DNA of 64,000 nucleotides from JAGXLC01 sp964461045 (GCA_964461045.1 CAYWSJ010000001.1:71854-135853), one strand, 5' to 3'. Positions 17,968 through 27,502 are shown, counted from the first letter of the stretch. Notes: generated from the sequence alone by a model not told the origin. Translations and numbers: made by a program.

Positions 17968-18513
17968 ATGAATTTTAGTGTAAACGACTGTTATACTCAG
18001 ATGAATCTTGGAGATGTAATCCTCGCATACAAAGGGAATATATCTTCCGATTTAATCACCAATGTGCTTGAAGTGATTGATGCCAAACTTGAAGACCTGG
18101 TTATTAAAAAAAGCATTAAGAAAAAACTCTACAACGTTTTGGTAGAGAGTCTTCAAAATTTGTATCATCATATCGACGACCTGCCTGATTCCTATAACGG
18201 AACTTTCGATGTTCATTTTGGGATATTCGTCATTTCCCGCGTTGATGATTATTATAAGGTATCTACCGGGAACTTTATAAGGAACAATAAAGTTGAAAAA
18301 CTGAAGGAAAGGCTGGATGAAATAAAATCAATGAATAAAGATGAACTTAAAGAACTTTATAAATATATCTTAAACAACCAGGAATTTTCTAAAAAAGGTG
18401 GTGGTGGTTTAGGCTTAATAGACATGGCTAAAAGAACAAATGGACGAATTGAATATAATTTTAGAAAATATAACGAAGATTTTTCTTTTTTTAATTTGGA
18501 TGTATACGTTTAA
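17968..18513 (+). CDS. SiaB-family protein kinase (DUF6272)
   Basis: A 181-residue GHKL-like protein. VESLQNLYHH serves as an N-box (Asn for Mg-ATP) and GGGGLGLIDMA as the glycine-rich ATP lid. This is the pattern of SiaB-type kinases, which in Pseudomonas aeruginosa phosphorylate the partner SiaC on a threonine. The SiaC-like gene follows after 24 bases. Only the kinase and its substrate are encoded here; no PP2C phosphatase (SiaA) or diguanylate cyclase (SiaD) is adjacent, so the output differs from the Pseudomonas case or is encoded elsewhere. Confidence 0.88.
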   Translation: MNFSVNDCYTQMNLGDVILAYKGNISSDLITNVLEVIDAKLEDLVIKKSIKKKLYNVLVESLQNLYHHIDDLPDSYNGTFDVHFGIFVISRVDDYYKVSTGNFIRNNKVEKLKERLDEIKSMNKDELKELYKYILNNQEFSKKGGGGLGLIDMAKRTNGRIEYNFRKYNEDFSFFNLDVYV

Positions 18514-18537
18514 CATAGAAAACAAAATATAAGTAAT

Positions 18538-18918
18538 ATGGAATCTATATCTATCGAAGGAACTTCAAAAACCCCAACTGTAAAATTAAATCCGGATACC
18601 GGAGTCATTGAGATAAAAGGAAGGTCTATTCCTGAAAACTCAATAGAATTTTACCGACCATTGGTTGACTGGCTTGATGAATATGCCAAAAAGCCCCAGA
18701 AAAAAACCACGGTGAATGTACAACTGGAATACTTTAACACAAGTTCTTCCAAATGTATTCTTGATATTTTCAAAAAACTGGAAACCCTGAAAAAAGCAAG
18801 GAACGAAGTCATCATTAATTGGTATTATGAAGAGGATGATGAGGATATGCTTGAAGCAGGCGAAGATTACGAATCAATTATCCGGGTACCATTCAAAATG
18901 ATTGAGATCGTTGAATAG
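18538..18918 (+). CDS. SiaC-family regulatory phosphoprotein (DUF1987)
   Basis: A 126-residue, STAS-like-sized acidic protein. It has the DUF1987 signature: an early TPxVxL region, GRSIPENSIEFYRPL, and LEYFNTSSSK. Thr68 within NTSS matches the position of the SiaC phosphothreonine characterised in P. aeruginosa. It should be phosphorylated by the upstream SiaB-like kinase and bind a target only in one state. It ends 7 bases from the end of the convergent ABC transporter gene, with no terminator between them. Confidence 0.88.
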   Translation: MESISIEGTSKTPTVKLNPDTGVIEIKGRSIPENSIEFYRPLVDWLDEYAKKPQKKTTVNVQLEYFNTSSSKCILDIFKKLETLKKARNEVIINWYYEEDDEDMLEAGEDYESIIRVPFKMIEIVE

Positions 18919-18925
18919 ATAAATT

Positions 18926-21900
18926 TTATTTGATTGCTTTCTTCTTTCGAATGTATTGTTTGTTTTCCAAATATGAAAGAGCCTTCTTTAATAACCTGAA
19001 GTACAAGATTCCGTAGAAAATCAGGCATACAAACCATATTACTATTACATTCACAGTAAAAGTATCATAGAAAACACCAAAAATTTGCTTCCTGGGCGCA
19101 TAAAAATGCGCCTTTAAAAATTTTGATTCCGGATCGTTAAAAATTGGATCTATCTTTTGAATTAACTCACCTTTATATTCAATTATTCTATTAATTTCAT
19201 TGGAGTTTGTTACAAAGTCTTCAAGTTTTTCATTATGATGGTTTCTTTTTCTTCTCAGGAATTCCTTCCTTTTTTCCGGCGTCGATTGAAATTTTGAGAT
19301 TAATTCATCTTTTTTACTGTTTGCTTTGTTATAAAGCTTAATATAGTATCTTCTCAAAAGGGTTAAATAATTGTCCAATTCTTTAAACAACTCTTCATTA
19401 GCTTGCTGTGCATTTAACTTGTCAAGATGTTTGAAGCTAATGATTTCTCCAGAATGAGTCGTTAGCTCATCTTTTATCTCATTTCTAATTAATTCGAAAT
19501 TATAAACAACTTCCTTCTTTTTTTCCTTATCATTAAGATTTCGTTTGCAGAATGAAATTTTATTTTGCAGGGTGGGTATCCAGTAGTTTTTCTTAAAATC
19601 TGCTTTACTCATTGCCTTATCATACATGTAGAAATCTTCTTCATATTCATTAGTTTTAAATTCATATACAGCTAAGGCCTCGTAAGCCCATCTTGCTGTC
19701 ATTATTTCACCATAAAATGGAATACTTTTAGGATTTGAGATATTTGGATTCAGTTTCTCGTACTGCACGATAATCCCGCTTAGAATAAGTTGAGGTATGA
19801 TAAGGAAAGGAATAAGTATATATATTGTTATGGCTGTTTTAAAACTGTCAGAAATAATAAGGCCCATTAAATTTGAAGAACACCAGATGCTAAACAAAAC
19901 AAGCCAGTATTGGAAATACATTCCCTTTATTTCCATTATTGAATTCCCAACTATCACAAACAACAGTGCCTGAAGTGCTGACAAAGTAAACAAAACAGCT
20001 ATCTTTGAGAAAAGATAACTATTCCAGCTTAAATTGAGGAAAGACTCGCGCTTTAATATTTTCCTGTCTTTGATAATTTCTTCTGCACTTACTGTTAATC
20101 CAATAAACAAGGCAACAATAACTGACATAAAAATATATACCGGAAGATTGCTGTTTTCAGCAAGGGTATAGCCATATTCGCTGTTAATATTGTAATATTT
20201 AACGATATAGGAGAGAATAAATGCCAACAATGGAGCTTCCAGGAAATTAATAAATAAATATTGTGTATTGGCAAGTTTTGATAATACGTCGCGTGTGGTA
20301 AAGATTAAAAACTGACGAATTTTATTGGGTGTTTTGAAATGTATTTTGGGTAATTCCTTTGCTGTTTTAAGGTTACCCTGCTGCTTTTTGATGGAGGAAT
20401 TATCAAATTTATACTTCCATTCCCTTGGTGATATCTTTCTGTTATTGGTAAAATTACCATATTCATCAAGTACCTTGGTCTCAATAATATTAAACAATTG
20501 TTCGGGGTTAACATTACCACAAACAGGACACTCACTCTCATTCCAGTTTGCATGCTGAATACTTGATTTAAAATAAATAAGTGATTCTACAGGCTCTCCT
20601 TCGTATATCAGATAGCCCCCCTGGTCGAGTAAAAGGAGTTTATCAAACATTTTAAAGATATCAGAGGAGGGTTGATGTATAACAGCAAAAACCAGTTTGC
20701 CTTTTAAGGTTAGTTCTTTCAGCAGGTCAAGAATATTTTCCGAATCACGGGAAGACAAACCACTGGTTGGTTCATCAAGGAAAAGGACTGCCGGTTCCCG
20801 GATAAGTTCAAGAGCAATGTTAAGTCTTTTCCGCTGCCCTCCGCTTATTTTCTTATTAAGCGGACTTCCTACTACCATATTTTTTATATCATACAAACCA
20901 AGGTCTTCCAGTGTATTATTTACAGTGCTTTCCAGTTCTTCTTTAGTATAGTTTGCAAAACATAATTTGGCATTGTAATAAAGATTCTGGAAAACAGTCA
21001 GTTCCTCTATAAGGAGATCATCCTGAGACACATAACCAATCAGCCCTTCAATTTTTTCCTTGTCTTTATGGATATTGATACCATTAATAAGAATCTCTCC
21101 GTCTGTTGGTTTGTAACTTCCATTCAATACATTAAGCAGTGTGGATTTACCAGCACCGCTGGCACCCATTATTCCAACCATTTTCCCTGATTCCTCACTG
21201 AAACTCATGGGATGAATGCCAATATCGCCACTATGAAATTGATAATGTATATTGTTTGCCTGAAATGTAATACGCGAACCGATGCGGTCTATATTGAACC
21301 TGCTGATGATATCACCATAATATATTGACCGGATTTTTGAACTTCTTATGGAAGCTCCTACATTCAAGACATATACCTTATCTTGTTCGAGTAGCTGGCC
21401 GTTAAGATAAATCTCACTTTTCCCAATATAACGTGCAAAATACATGGAGGTAGACTGAACCTCTATAATTCTTAGTTCTCCATCCAGGTTTGGTGAATAT
21501 ATATGCTTGATCTCCGGGTCTGAAAATTCTTTGTTATTATCAATAATCAGCATCTCTTTCGCGGGTGTAAGCTCCTCGAAAGGTTTTAATACAAACTCTT
21601 TTATTAATTCAAATTCTTCCTGGGGAATATTAAAGGTGTCTGCAACTGTAGTAACAAAGGCCATCTCTTGCTCAGTAACTTCACCACCAGATTTAATGAA
21701 TTCAAGCAACCTGAAGAGGACGACATTTTTTTGTTTTTGGGTAAGCTCTTCATTGATTTCTGTACAAATCTTAAGAACTCTAACTGAACTTGAGGAAGTT
21801 CTTTTCTTTCTTTTGCTTTTTTCTTTTAACTTCTCAAGGTGTATGGCATAATATTCGTCAAATACATCAAGATACTGCTGGGCAGCTTCTTTGTTTATCT

Positions 21901-22009
21901 GCCGGTTTAAAAAATATTCAACTATCTTCCTTCTTTCGCCGGCGCTACTTGTAGGGTGAGCAATAATTGCGAAAAGTTGCATTAAAGCTTTTAATATTGG
22001 CTCACTCAT
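18926..22009 (-). CDS. ABCG-type ABC transporter with TerB-like N-terminal domain and large TM5-TM6 loop
   Basis: A 1027-residue half-transporter fusing ATPase and permease. Residues about 75-145 are helical and TerB-like (acidic EMAFVTTVADTF); about 165-245 is a beta-rich stretch resembling an FHA-like insert. The ATPase has Walker A GASGAGKST (282-290), signature ISGGQRKRL (about 389-397), Walker B VLFLDEPTSGL (about 408) and H-loop IHQP. A CPVCGN motif follows the ATPase. Five membrane helices come next, then about 230 hydrophilic, partly coiled-coil residues, then a last helix (VNVIVIWFVCLIFYGILYF). In ABCG proteins the TM5-TM6 loop faces outward but is normally much shorter. It is the last gene of the operon with lipoprotein and secreted protein copy B (12-base gap). 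Substrate unknown. Confidence 0.88.
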   Translation of the reverse strand: MSEPILKALMQLFAIIAHPTSSAGERRKIVEYFLNRQINKEAAQQYLDVFDEYYAIHLEKLKEKSKRKKRTSSSSVRVLKICTEINEELTQKQKNVVLFRLLEFIKSGGEVTEQEMAFVTTVADTFNIPQEEFELIKEFVLKPFEELTPAKEMLIIDNNKEFSDPEIKHIYSPNLDGELRIIEVQSTSMYFARYIGKSEIYLNGQLLEQDKVYVLNVGASIRSSKIRSIYYGDIISRFNIDRIGSRITFQANNIHYQFHSGDIGIHPMSFSEESGKMVGIMGASGAGKSTLLNVLNGSYKPTDGEILINGINIHKDKEKIEGLIGYVSQDDLLIEELTVFQNLYYNAKLCFANYTKEELESTVNNTLEDLGLYDIKNMVVGSPLNKKISGGQRKRLNIALELIREPAVLFLDEPTSGLSSRDSENILDLLKELTLKGKLVFAVIHQPSSDIFKMFDKLLLLDQGGYLIYEGEPVESLIYFKSSIQHANWNESECPVCGNVNPEQLFNIIETKVLDEYGNFTNNRKISPREWKYKFDNSSIKKQQGNLKTAKELPKIHFKTPNKIRQFLIFTTRDVLSKLANTQYLFINFLEAPLLAFILSYIVKYYNINSEYGYTLAENSNLPVYIFMSVIVALFIGLTVSAEEIIKDRKILKRESFLNLSWNSYLFSKIAVLFTLSALQALLFVIVGNSIMEIKGMYFQYWLVLFSIWCSSNLMGLIISDSFKTAITIYILIPFLIIPQLILSGIIVQYEKLNPNISNPKSIPFYGEIMTARWAYEALAVYEFKTNEYEEDFYMYDKAMSKADFKKNYWIPTLQNKISFCKRNLNDKEKKKEVVYNFELIRNEIKDELTTHSGEIISFKHLDKLNAQQANEELFKELDNYLTLLRRYYIKLYNKANSKKDELISKFQSTPEKRKEFLRRKRNHHNEKLEDFVTNSNEINRIIEYKGELIQKIDPIFNDPESKFLKAHFYAPRKQIFGVFYDTFTVNVIVIWFVCLIFYGILYFRLLKKALSYLENKQYIRKKKAIK

Positions 22010-22021
22010 TTGCTTTTTTTG

Positions 22022-22465
22022 TTAAGGGTTATTACTATTTTCCTTTTTTTTGAAGCCAATCAGCAATTTAACCGGTTTTTCTATCTTTTTTTCAGCTTCA
22101 ACCTCCAGAACAATAACGCATTCTATAGTTGAACTAAAAGCCAGATTCCAAAACGGAATGTAATTATATTTAATATTCGAATATAAAAGATTTTTTTCAG
22201 TATCGAAAACATTTATAATCAGATTATATTCTTTTATATCACTGCATGCAATAATTCGGTATTGGTTTCCTCCATAGAAAGTAGTATGGAATTTTGCTTT
22301 ATTATTTGCATTAAAGTTAGCCATATACTCCTGTCCATCAGACACATAACCATCTTTCAGGAGGTTGATGCAATTATCCATTGAGTTATCCCATTTTTCC
22401 TGCGCATTTACTCCTGAACCCAGAACAAAAAATAAGACGAATAATAGTTGTAAATATTTAATCAT
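22022..22465 (-). CDS. Small secreted partner protein of the two-gene module (copy B)
   Basis: A 147-residue protein with signal peptide (ending GVNAQ), the same length as its paralogue at 10895-11338 and sharing TFYxGxxYRxxxC, the D-x-x-x-N-LLY-N pattern and a late LLIGFK. Its ATG overlaps the stop codon of the upstream lipoprotein by one base. Followed after 12 bases by the ABC transporter, so the three genes are very likely one transcript. Function unknown. Confidence 0.82.
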   Translation of the reverse strand: MIKYLQLLFVLFFVLGSGVNAQEKWDNSMDNCINLLKDGYVSDGQEYMANFNANNKAKFHTTFYGGNQYRIIACSDIKEYNLIINVFDTEKNLLYSNIKYNYIPFWNLAFSSTIECVIVLEVEAEKKIEKPVKLLIGFKKKENSNNP

Positions 22466-23367
22466 TAACTTATTATTTTATTTCTTATATTTTCAATTTT
22501 CTTGGCAATATTACGCAAATGATATTCTGAAAGAACCACATTTGACTTGCTTTTTATTACTGTTAAATTTTTATCGGGATAAACTTCTGGTTCATTGTAA
22601 TAATAATTATATATAATTCCATCATAAGCATAAGCAAGATCTACAAGCGAATCAATAAGTTGGGTATAATTTTCTGAATCATAGTAATAAGAAGAAAGGA
22701 GTTCTATCAGATTATTTAAAGGTTGTTTCTGCTCTCCCAAACGGTTTATTAATTGTCTTTTCGGCTTGTTTTTAATTGTTTTTGATAAAATATACAGGCT
22801 TTCAATCCAGCCTCCGGCAATTATCAAAGCACCCATTTCTTTCCTGTTGTTCTTTTTGAGATACGAATCGAAAAGGCGATAGGTATTTGTTAAAAAGAAA
22901 AGCAAAGAGTCCTGTTGAGTAATCTTATTTTCGATTTCTTTCATTTGTTCTGGAGAAAGAGCCTGATGCAAACCTAGCTCCTCAGATAATTTTTTTATCA
23001 CATTAAAATAAGAAATTGTTGTTGTGCTTTGGTCATAAATTGTTAAATAACCCAGATCCGTTCCATAGACTCCAATATTTAAGGCCTGCTTAAAATTGGT
23101 TGTGTAATTTTTATAGTTCTCTTTTGGATTAAGCAATTCTTCATTAAAACGAATATCGTTTTCCTTGATGGTATATGTAGCCTGATACGGAGAGGGCATT
23201 GTAAAAAGAGTTTCATTATACTTTAAAAGTACAGATGATTTTTCTATATTTTTATCTGGAATAGTTGATTTTTGCTTATTGTCTTTTTGCTCCTTTTTAC
23301 AGGAGAGCAAAGTAATCATTGAGATAATTAATGTAAAAATGAAAAGCTTTTCTGCCACTTTATTCAT
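22465..23367 (-). CDS. Lipoprotein of an uncharacterised two-gene module (copy B)
   Basis: A 300-residue lipoprotein with lipobox cysteine in ISMITLLSC and a charged KKEQKDNKQK linker. It is paralogous to the protein at 9944-10882 over the whole mature length; see the shared motifs MPSP, ALNxGVYxTDLxY, YDQ, GGWIExLYI and QKxxLN. Predicted mostly helical, without enzymatic signature. It leads the operon with the small secreted protein and the TerB-ABCG transporter, which suggests that the module works with that transporter on the periplasmic side. Confidence 0.85.
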   Translation of the reverse strand: MNKVAEKLFIFTLIISMITLLSCKKEQKDNKQKSTIPDKNIEKSSVLLKYNETLFTMPSPYQATYTIKENDIRFNEELLNPKENYKNYTTNFKQALNIGVYGTDLGYLTIYDQSTTTISYFNVIKKLSEELGLHQALSPEQMKEIENKITQQDSLLFFLTNTYRLFDSYLKKNNRKEMGALIIAGGWIESLYILSKTIKNKPKRQLINRLGEQKQPLNNLIELLSSYYYDSENYTQLIDSLVDLAYAYDGIIYNYYYNEPEVYPDKNLTVIKSKSNVVLSEYHLRNIAKKIENIRNKIIS

Positions 23368-23442
23368 TGACCATAAATATTTATCTGCTAATTAAAAAAA
23401 AATACTTGAATATTCAAAGATTATAGCTCATTCAAATTTAAA

Positions 23443-25185
23443 TTACATTATTTTTTTAAGATTTAACCTGAAAATAATAAAAGTTGAAATTGCGGTCATC
23501 GCCCAGATAAACGCGGTTTGCCACTCCTGAAACAAAGCCTTTCCGGTGAAAAATAAAACAGAATAGGTAAAAATAATTGATGAGATCCACGCAATTAATA
23601 AGTAGGGCAGGGTTTTGTTTTTCCTGGCCACTGTTTTCTTATCAATATTCCAGATTCCGGGTGGTTGAACACGTTTATAAAAGGTTTTTAAAGTTTTTGT
23701 TTTGGTTGGATTTGTCATAAATGTTACTGCTAACCAGCTAATTGTGGTTATTCCTACAGTAATAAAAAAGCTGTCTGGAAATTGAATATTAAGTCCCAGT
23801 TTAACAACTCCGAAAACTATAAAAGGAACAATTGTAGCAGTAATTTCACTCCAGGCATTAATTCTCTGCCAGTACCATCTTAAAATCAAGACGAGTCCTA
23901 AACCAGCTCCGCATTCCAGCAAAAATTTCCAAACCTGGGTTATAGATTCAACGATTGTTGTTATGTACAATGAAAGAAACATAATCAGAATTGTCACAAC
24001 TCTTCCGGCAAGAACATAATGTTTTTCTTTATTTTTTTGTTCTTTCTTGTATAGAAATCTTTTATAAAGGTCATTAACAATAAAACTGGCACCCCAATTC
24101 AGTTGAGTTGATATTGTGCTCATGTATGCAGCCAACATGGCCACCAACAAAAGGCCGGTCAGCCCGGGGGGAAGGAAATCCCTGATAGCCATTGCATAAC
24201 CTAACCGTTCTTCGCCGGCCCCAAGTCCCGGATACAACACAATAGTGGCCAGAGCCACAAGTATCCAGGGCCATGGTCTTACCGCATAGTGAGTAACCTG
24301 GAAGAATAAGGTAGCCCACGTGGCATGTTTTTCATTTTTTGTACTCATCATTCTCTGAGCCACATAGCCTCCTCCTCCGGGTTCTGCTCCAGGATACCAA
24401 CTTGCCCACCACTGCACTCCGATATAAGCCAGAAAAGCACCAAGGCTTATGGTTAGGGTGGAGGCAACGTCTGAAGCGCTGTCCCCAATCTTAGGAAAAA
24501 AGTCAAAGGCCCAGGCAGGAACCTGCGCTTTTAATCCTTCAATGCCACCTATCTGATCGCTCGAAAGCACAATTACAGCAAGAACAATCGAACCAGCCAT
24601 GGCAATAACAAACTGAATAGCATCGGTAATGGCAACTCCTAAAAGCCCTGATAAGGTAGAATAAAATGAAGCAATCACCATGGCTCCTGCAACAAACCAT
24701 ATAATCTGGTTGTCAGGTATATCAAAGAAAACCTGAAGAATGGTAATTAGGGCAAGATTTACCCAGCTAATAATCAAAGTATTCAGAAAAAGACCGAGGT
24801 AAATCGATTTAAAGCCTCTTAAAAAGGCTGCAGATTTTCCACTATATCTGAATTCTATAAATTCAAGCTCAGTGAGTACATTGGCTCTTCTCCAAAGATT
24901 TGCAAAGAAAAAAGTGGTCAGCATACCACCTATCAACATGTTCCACCACAACCAGTTTCCTGAGATACCATGATTATTTACCATTTCAGTGACAGCCAGA
25001 GGAGTGTCTGCAGCAAAGGTTGTTGCAACCATTGATATTCCCGCAATGTACCAGGGAAGTTTTCGTCCTCCCAGAAAGAAATCAGTTAGACTTTTACCCG
25101 CAGTGTTTTTATACCTAAAGCCTATATAAATGGCTATTCCTATATAAATCAATATTAAAACCCAGTCAATTATTTTTAATTCCAT
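23443..25185 (-). CDS. Sodium:solute symporter (SSS/SLC5 family)
   Basis: A 580-residue polytopic protein with about 13 membrane helices. The N-terminal FLGGRKLPWYIAGISMVATTFAADTP region and the AAYMSTISTQLNWG helix are characteristic of the SSS family; the latter contains the Na+-site serine/threonine pattern. The substrate cannot be derived; Bacteroidota relatives are annotated for sugars, amino acids or anions. It is divergent from the DPP IV-type peptidase at 25307, so uptake of peptide-derived solutes is conceivable but unproven. Confidence 0.92.
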   Translation of the reverse strand: MELKIIDWVLILIYIGIAIYIGFRYKNTAGKSLTDFFLGGRKLPWYIAGISMVATTFAADTPLAVTEMVNNHGISGNWLWWNMLIGGMLTTFFFANLWRRANVLTELEFIEFRYSGKSAAFLRGFKSIYLGLFLNTLIISWVNLALITILQVFFDIPDNQIIWFVAGAMVIASFYSTLSGLLGVAITDAIQFVIAMAGSIVLAVIVLSSDQIGGIEGLKAQVPAWAFDFFPKIGDSASDVASTLTISLGAFLAYIGVQWWASWYPGAEPGGGGYVAQRMMSTKNEKHATWATLFFQVTHYAVRPWPWILVALATIVLYPGLGAGEERLGYAMAIRDFLPPGLTGLLLVAMLAAYMSTISTQLNWGASFIVNDLYKRFLYKKEQKNKEKHYVLAGRVVTILIMFLSLYITTIVESITQVWKFLLECGAGLGLVLILRWYWQRINAWSEITATIVPFIVFGVVKLGLNIQFPDSFFITVGITTISWLAVTFMTNPTKTKTLKTFYKRVQPPGIWNIDKKTVARKNKTLPYLLIAWISSIIFTYSVLFFTGKALFQEWQTAFIWAMTAISTFIIFRLNLKKIM

Positions 25186-25259
25186 GGAGCAAGTTTATTA
25201 TTTATAATTTGTCCTAAGATTTTATTGAATTTTGTTTAAGTTTACCATCTAAAATAGTC

Positions 25260-25267
25260 CAAAACTA
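25260..25267 (-). promoter_or_regulatory. -7 box (TAnnTTTG) before the symporter gene
   Basis: The minus strand reads TAGTTTTG 75 bases before the symporter ATG, consistent with the Bacteroidota -7 consensus. Confidence 0.4.
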
Positions 25268-25306
25268 ATGTTTTCTTGAGTTTATCACACAAAAAATTAT
25301 AGAATT

Positions 25307-27445
25307 ATGAAAAAATTATTTCCTCTTTTTATTCTTTTGAGTTTTTTATGCACAACATTTATCTCTGCACAAGAGAAAGAATTAACGATTAAAGATGCCG
25401 TCATAGGCCAGTACAGAGATCTGTATCCGGAATATATTTCGCAGCTAGCGTGGATACCTCAGTCAAATAATTACACTTTTGTAGAGGATACGCTTCTAAT
25501 GAAAAGCAATGTAAAAAGTGATGAGGATGAAATTTTACTGGATTTAAAATCACTTAATGCGCTGTTGGGAGATGAATATAAAAACATTAACTATTTCCCC
25601 CGAATTCAATGGTTGTCTTCTGAAGTATTTCAGATTAGAGTAAAAAACAATTTTTTCCGTATTAATCCATTCAAAGAAAAACTCGTAAAAAGGACAGCAA
25701 TTCCTGCAAATGCAGAAAACATAGAATTCTCAGGCTCCTATGAACAATTCGCTTATACTGTAAACAACAATTTGTTTTTGTTTAACGGACATAAACATAT
25801 TCAAATAACAAATGAAGAAAACAAAGAGATTATCAGCGGACAGGAAGTTCACAGAAGAGAATTCGGTATTAATAAAGGCATATTCTGGTCACCAGATGAA
25901 AAACAAATAGCTTTTTATCGTAAAGATGAAACAATGGTTACAGATTATCCGCTGGTGGATATTACCACAAGAGTGGCCAGTCTGAACAACATAAAATACC
26001 CAATGGCCGGAATGAAAAGCCATCATGTAAAAATAGGTATATATAGCATTGAGAAGGATAAAACCACTTTTTTGAACACAGGCGAACCCAAAGAAAAATA
26101 CCTGACAAATGTCGAATGGGGACCCAATAGTAAGAAAATATATCTTGCTGAATTAAACAGGGACCAGGACCATATGAAACTGCAAAAATTCAATGCTTCT
26201 TCAGGAAATCTTGATAAAACATTGTTCGAAGAGAAACATCCTAAATATGTAGAACCGTTACATCCTGTAAAGTTTATCCCAAACTCAGATAATCAATTTA
26301 TCTGGCAAAGCAGAAGAGATGGATATAATCATCTTTATCTTTACAATACAGAAGGTGATCTGATAAAACAATTAACAGAAGGAGAGTGGGAAGTTACCCG
26401 GTTTCTGGGTTTTGGCAAAAAAAACCAATCTGTATTTTTTACTTCTACAAAAGAAAGCCCGCTTGAAAGACATGCTTATAAAGCTGATATTAAAAATGGT
26501 AATTTGCTGAAGCTAACATCAGAAGCGGGTATGCACAGGATTAAAATGAATTCGGACGGCGAATATTTTATTAATAATTATTCATCACAGGAAGTGCCCA
26601 GAAAAATTAGTATCCTTGATAACCGGGGAAAAGAAACAAAACATCTGTTAACTGCAGAAAACCCACTTAAAGATTATAACCTGGGAGAGATTACCATTTC
26701 AAAAACAAAAGCAGATGATGGTACAGATCTTTATTATCGACTGATTAAGCCTTCAGATTTTGATCCTGAAAAAAAATACCCTGCCATTATATATGTCTAT
26801 GGTGGCCCTCATGCACAACTTGTAACTAATTCCTGGCTGGGAAGCGCGCGCATGTGGCAGCTTTACATGGCACAAAAGGGATATGTGATGCTTACATTGG
26901 ATAACAGAGGTTCTGCAAACCGTGGACTTAAATTTGAAAATGTAATACACAGAAATCTCGGAGTGAAAGAATTGGATGATCAAATGAAAGGTATGGAGCT
27001 GCTGAAAGAATCAGGTTATGTTGACACAGATAGAATTGGCGTTCATGGATGGAGCTATGGCGGATTTATGACCACTTCAATGATGCTGAAAAAACCTGGG
27101 GCATTTAAAGTTGGTGTAGCGGGCGGTCCGGTTATCGACTGGAAATACTATGAAATAATGTATGGTGAAAGATACATGGATACGCCACAGATAAACCCGG
27201 ATGGTTACAAAAATGCTAACCTGAAAAATTATGTAACCAATCTGGATGGAAAACTAATGCTTATTAACGGAGCAATCGATGATGTAGTTGTCTGGCAGCA
27301 CAGTCTTAGCTTTATCAGGGAATGCGTTAAAAATAATGTCCAGGTAGATTATTTTGTATATCCAGGACACCCACACAATGTCAGAGGTCGCGACAGAATT
27401 CATCTGATGGAAAAAGTAACACAATATTTTGAAGACTACTTATAG
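25307..27445 (+). CDS. S9 family dipeptidyl peptidase IV-type protease, secreted
   Basis: A 712-residue protein with signal peptide (ending ISAQ), a beta-propeller (DPPIV_N, about 90-440) and a C-terminal alpha/beta-hydrolase. The catalytic triad is Ser583 (GWSYGG), Asp658 (AIDDVV) and His690 (GHPHNV). A propeller HRREFGI motif matches the Glu-containing segment that binds the substrate N-terminus in this family. It should release Xaa-Pro or similar dipeptides in the periplasm. A strong terminator follows. Confidence 0.95.
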   Translation: MKKLFPLFILLSFLCTTFISAQEKELTIKDAVIGQYRDLYPEYISQLAWIPQSNNYTFVEDTLLMKSNVKSDEDEILLDLKSLNALLGDEYKNINYFPRIQWLSSEVFQIRVKNNFFRINPFKEKLVKRTAIPANAENIEFSGSYEQFAYTVNNNLFLFNGHKHIQITNEENKEIISGQEVHRREFGINKGIFWSPDEKQIAFYRKDETMVTDYPLVDITTRVASLNNIKYPMAGMKSHHVKIGIYSIEKDKTTFLNTGEPKEKYLTNVEWGPNSKKIYLAELNRDQDHMKLQKFNASSGNLDKTLFEEKHPKYVEPLHPVKFIPNSDNQFIWQSRRDGYNHLYLYNTEGDLIKQLTEGEWEVTRFLGFGKKNQSVFFTSTKESPLERHAYKADIKNGNLLKLTSEAGMHRIKMNSDGEYFINNYSSQEVPRKISILDNRGKETKHLLTAENPLKDYNLGEITISKTKADDGTDLYYRLIKPSDFDPEKKYPAIIYVYGGPHAQLVTNSWLGSARMWQLYMAQKGYVMLTLDNRGSANRGLKFENVIHRNLGVKELDDQMKGMELLKESGYVDTDRIGVHGWSYGGFMTTSMMLKKPGAFKVGVAGGPVIDWKYYEIMYGERYMDTPQINPDGYKNANLKNYVTNLDGKLMLINGAIDDVVVWQHSLSFIRECVKNNVQVDYFVYPGHPHNVRGRDRIHLMEKVTQYFEDYL

Positions 27446-27471
27446 TTATCATAATCTTATCATTCAAACTG

Positions 27472-27502
27472 CCGCCGGATACTAATTTTCGGCGGTTTTT
27501 TT
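27472..27502 (+). terminator. Rho-independent terminator after the DPP IV gene
   Basis: Stem CCGCCG / CGGCGG with 12-base loop and a T7 tract. Confidence 0.88.
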
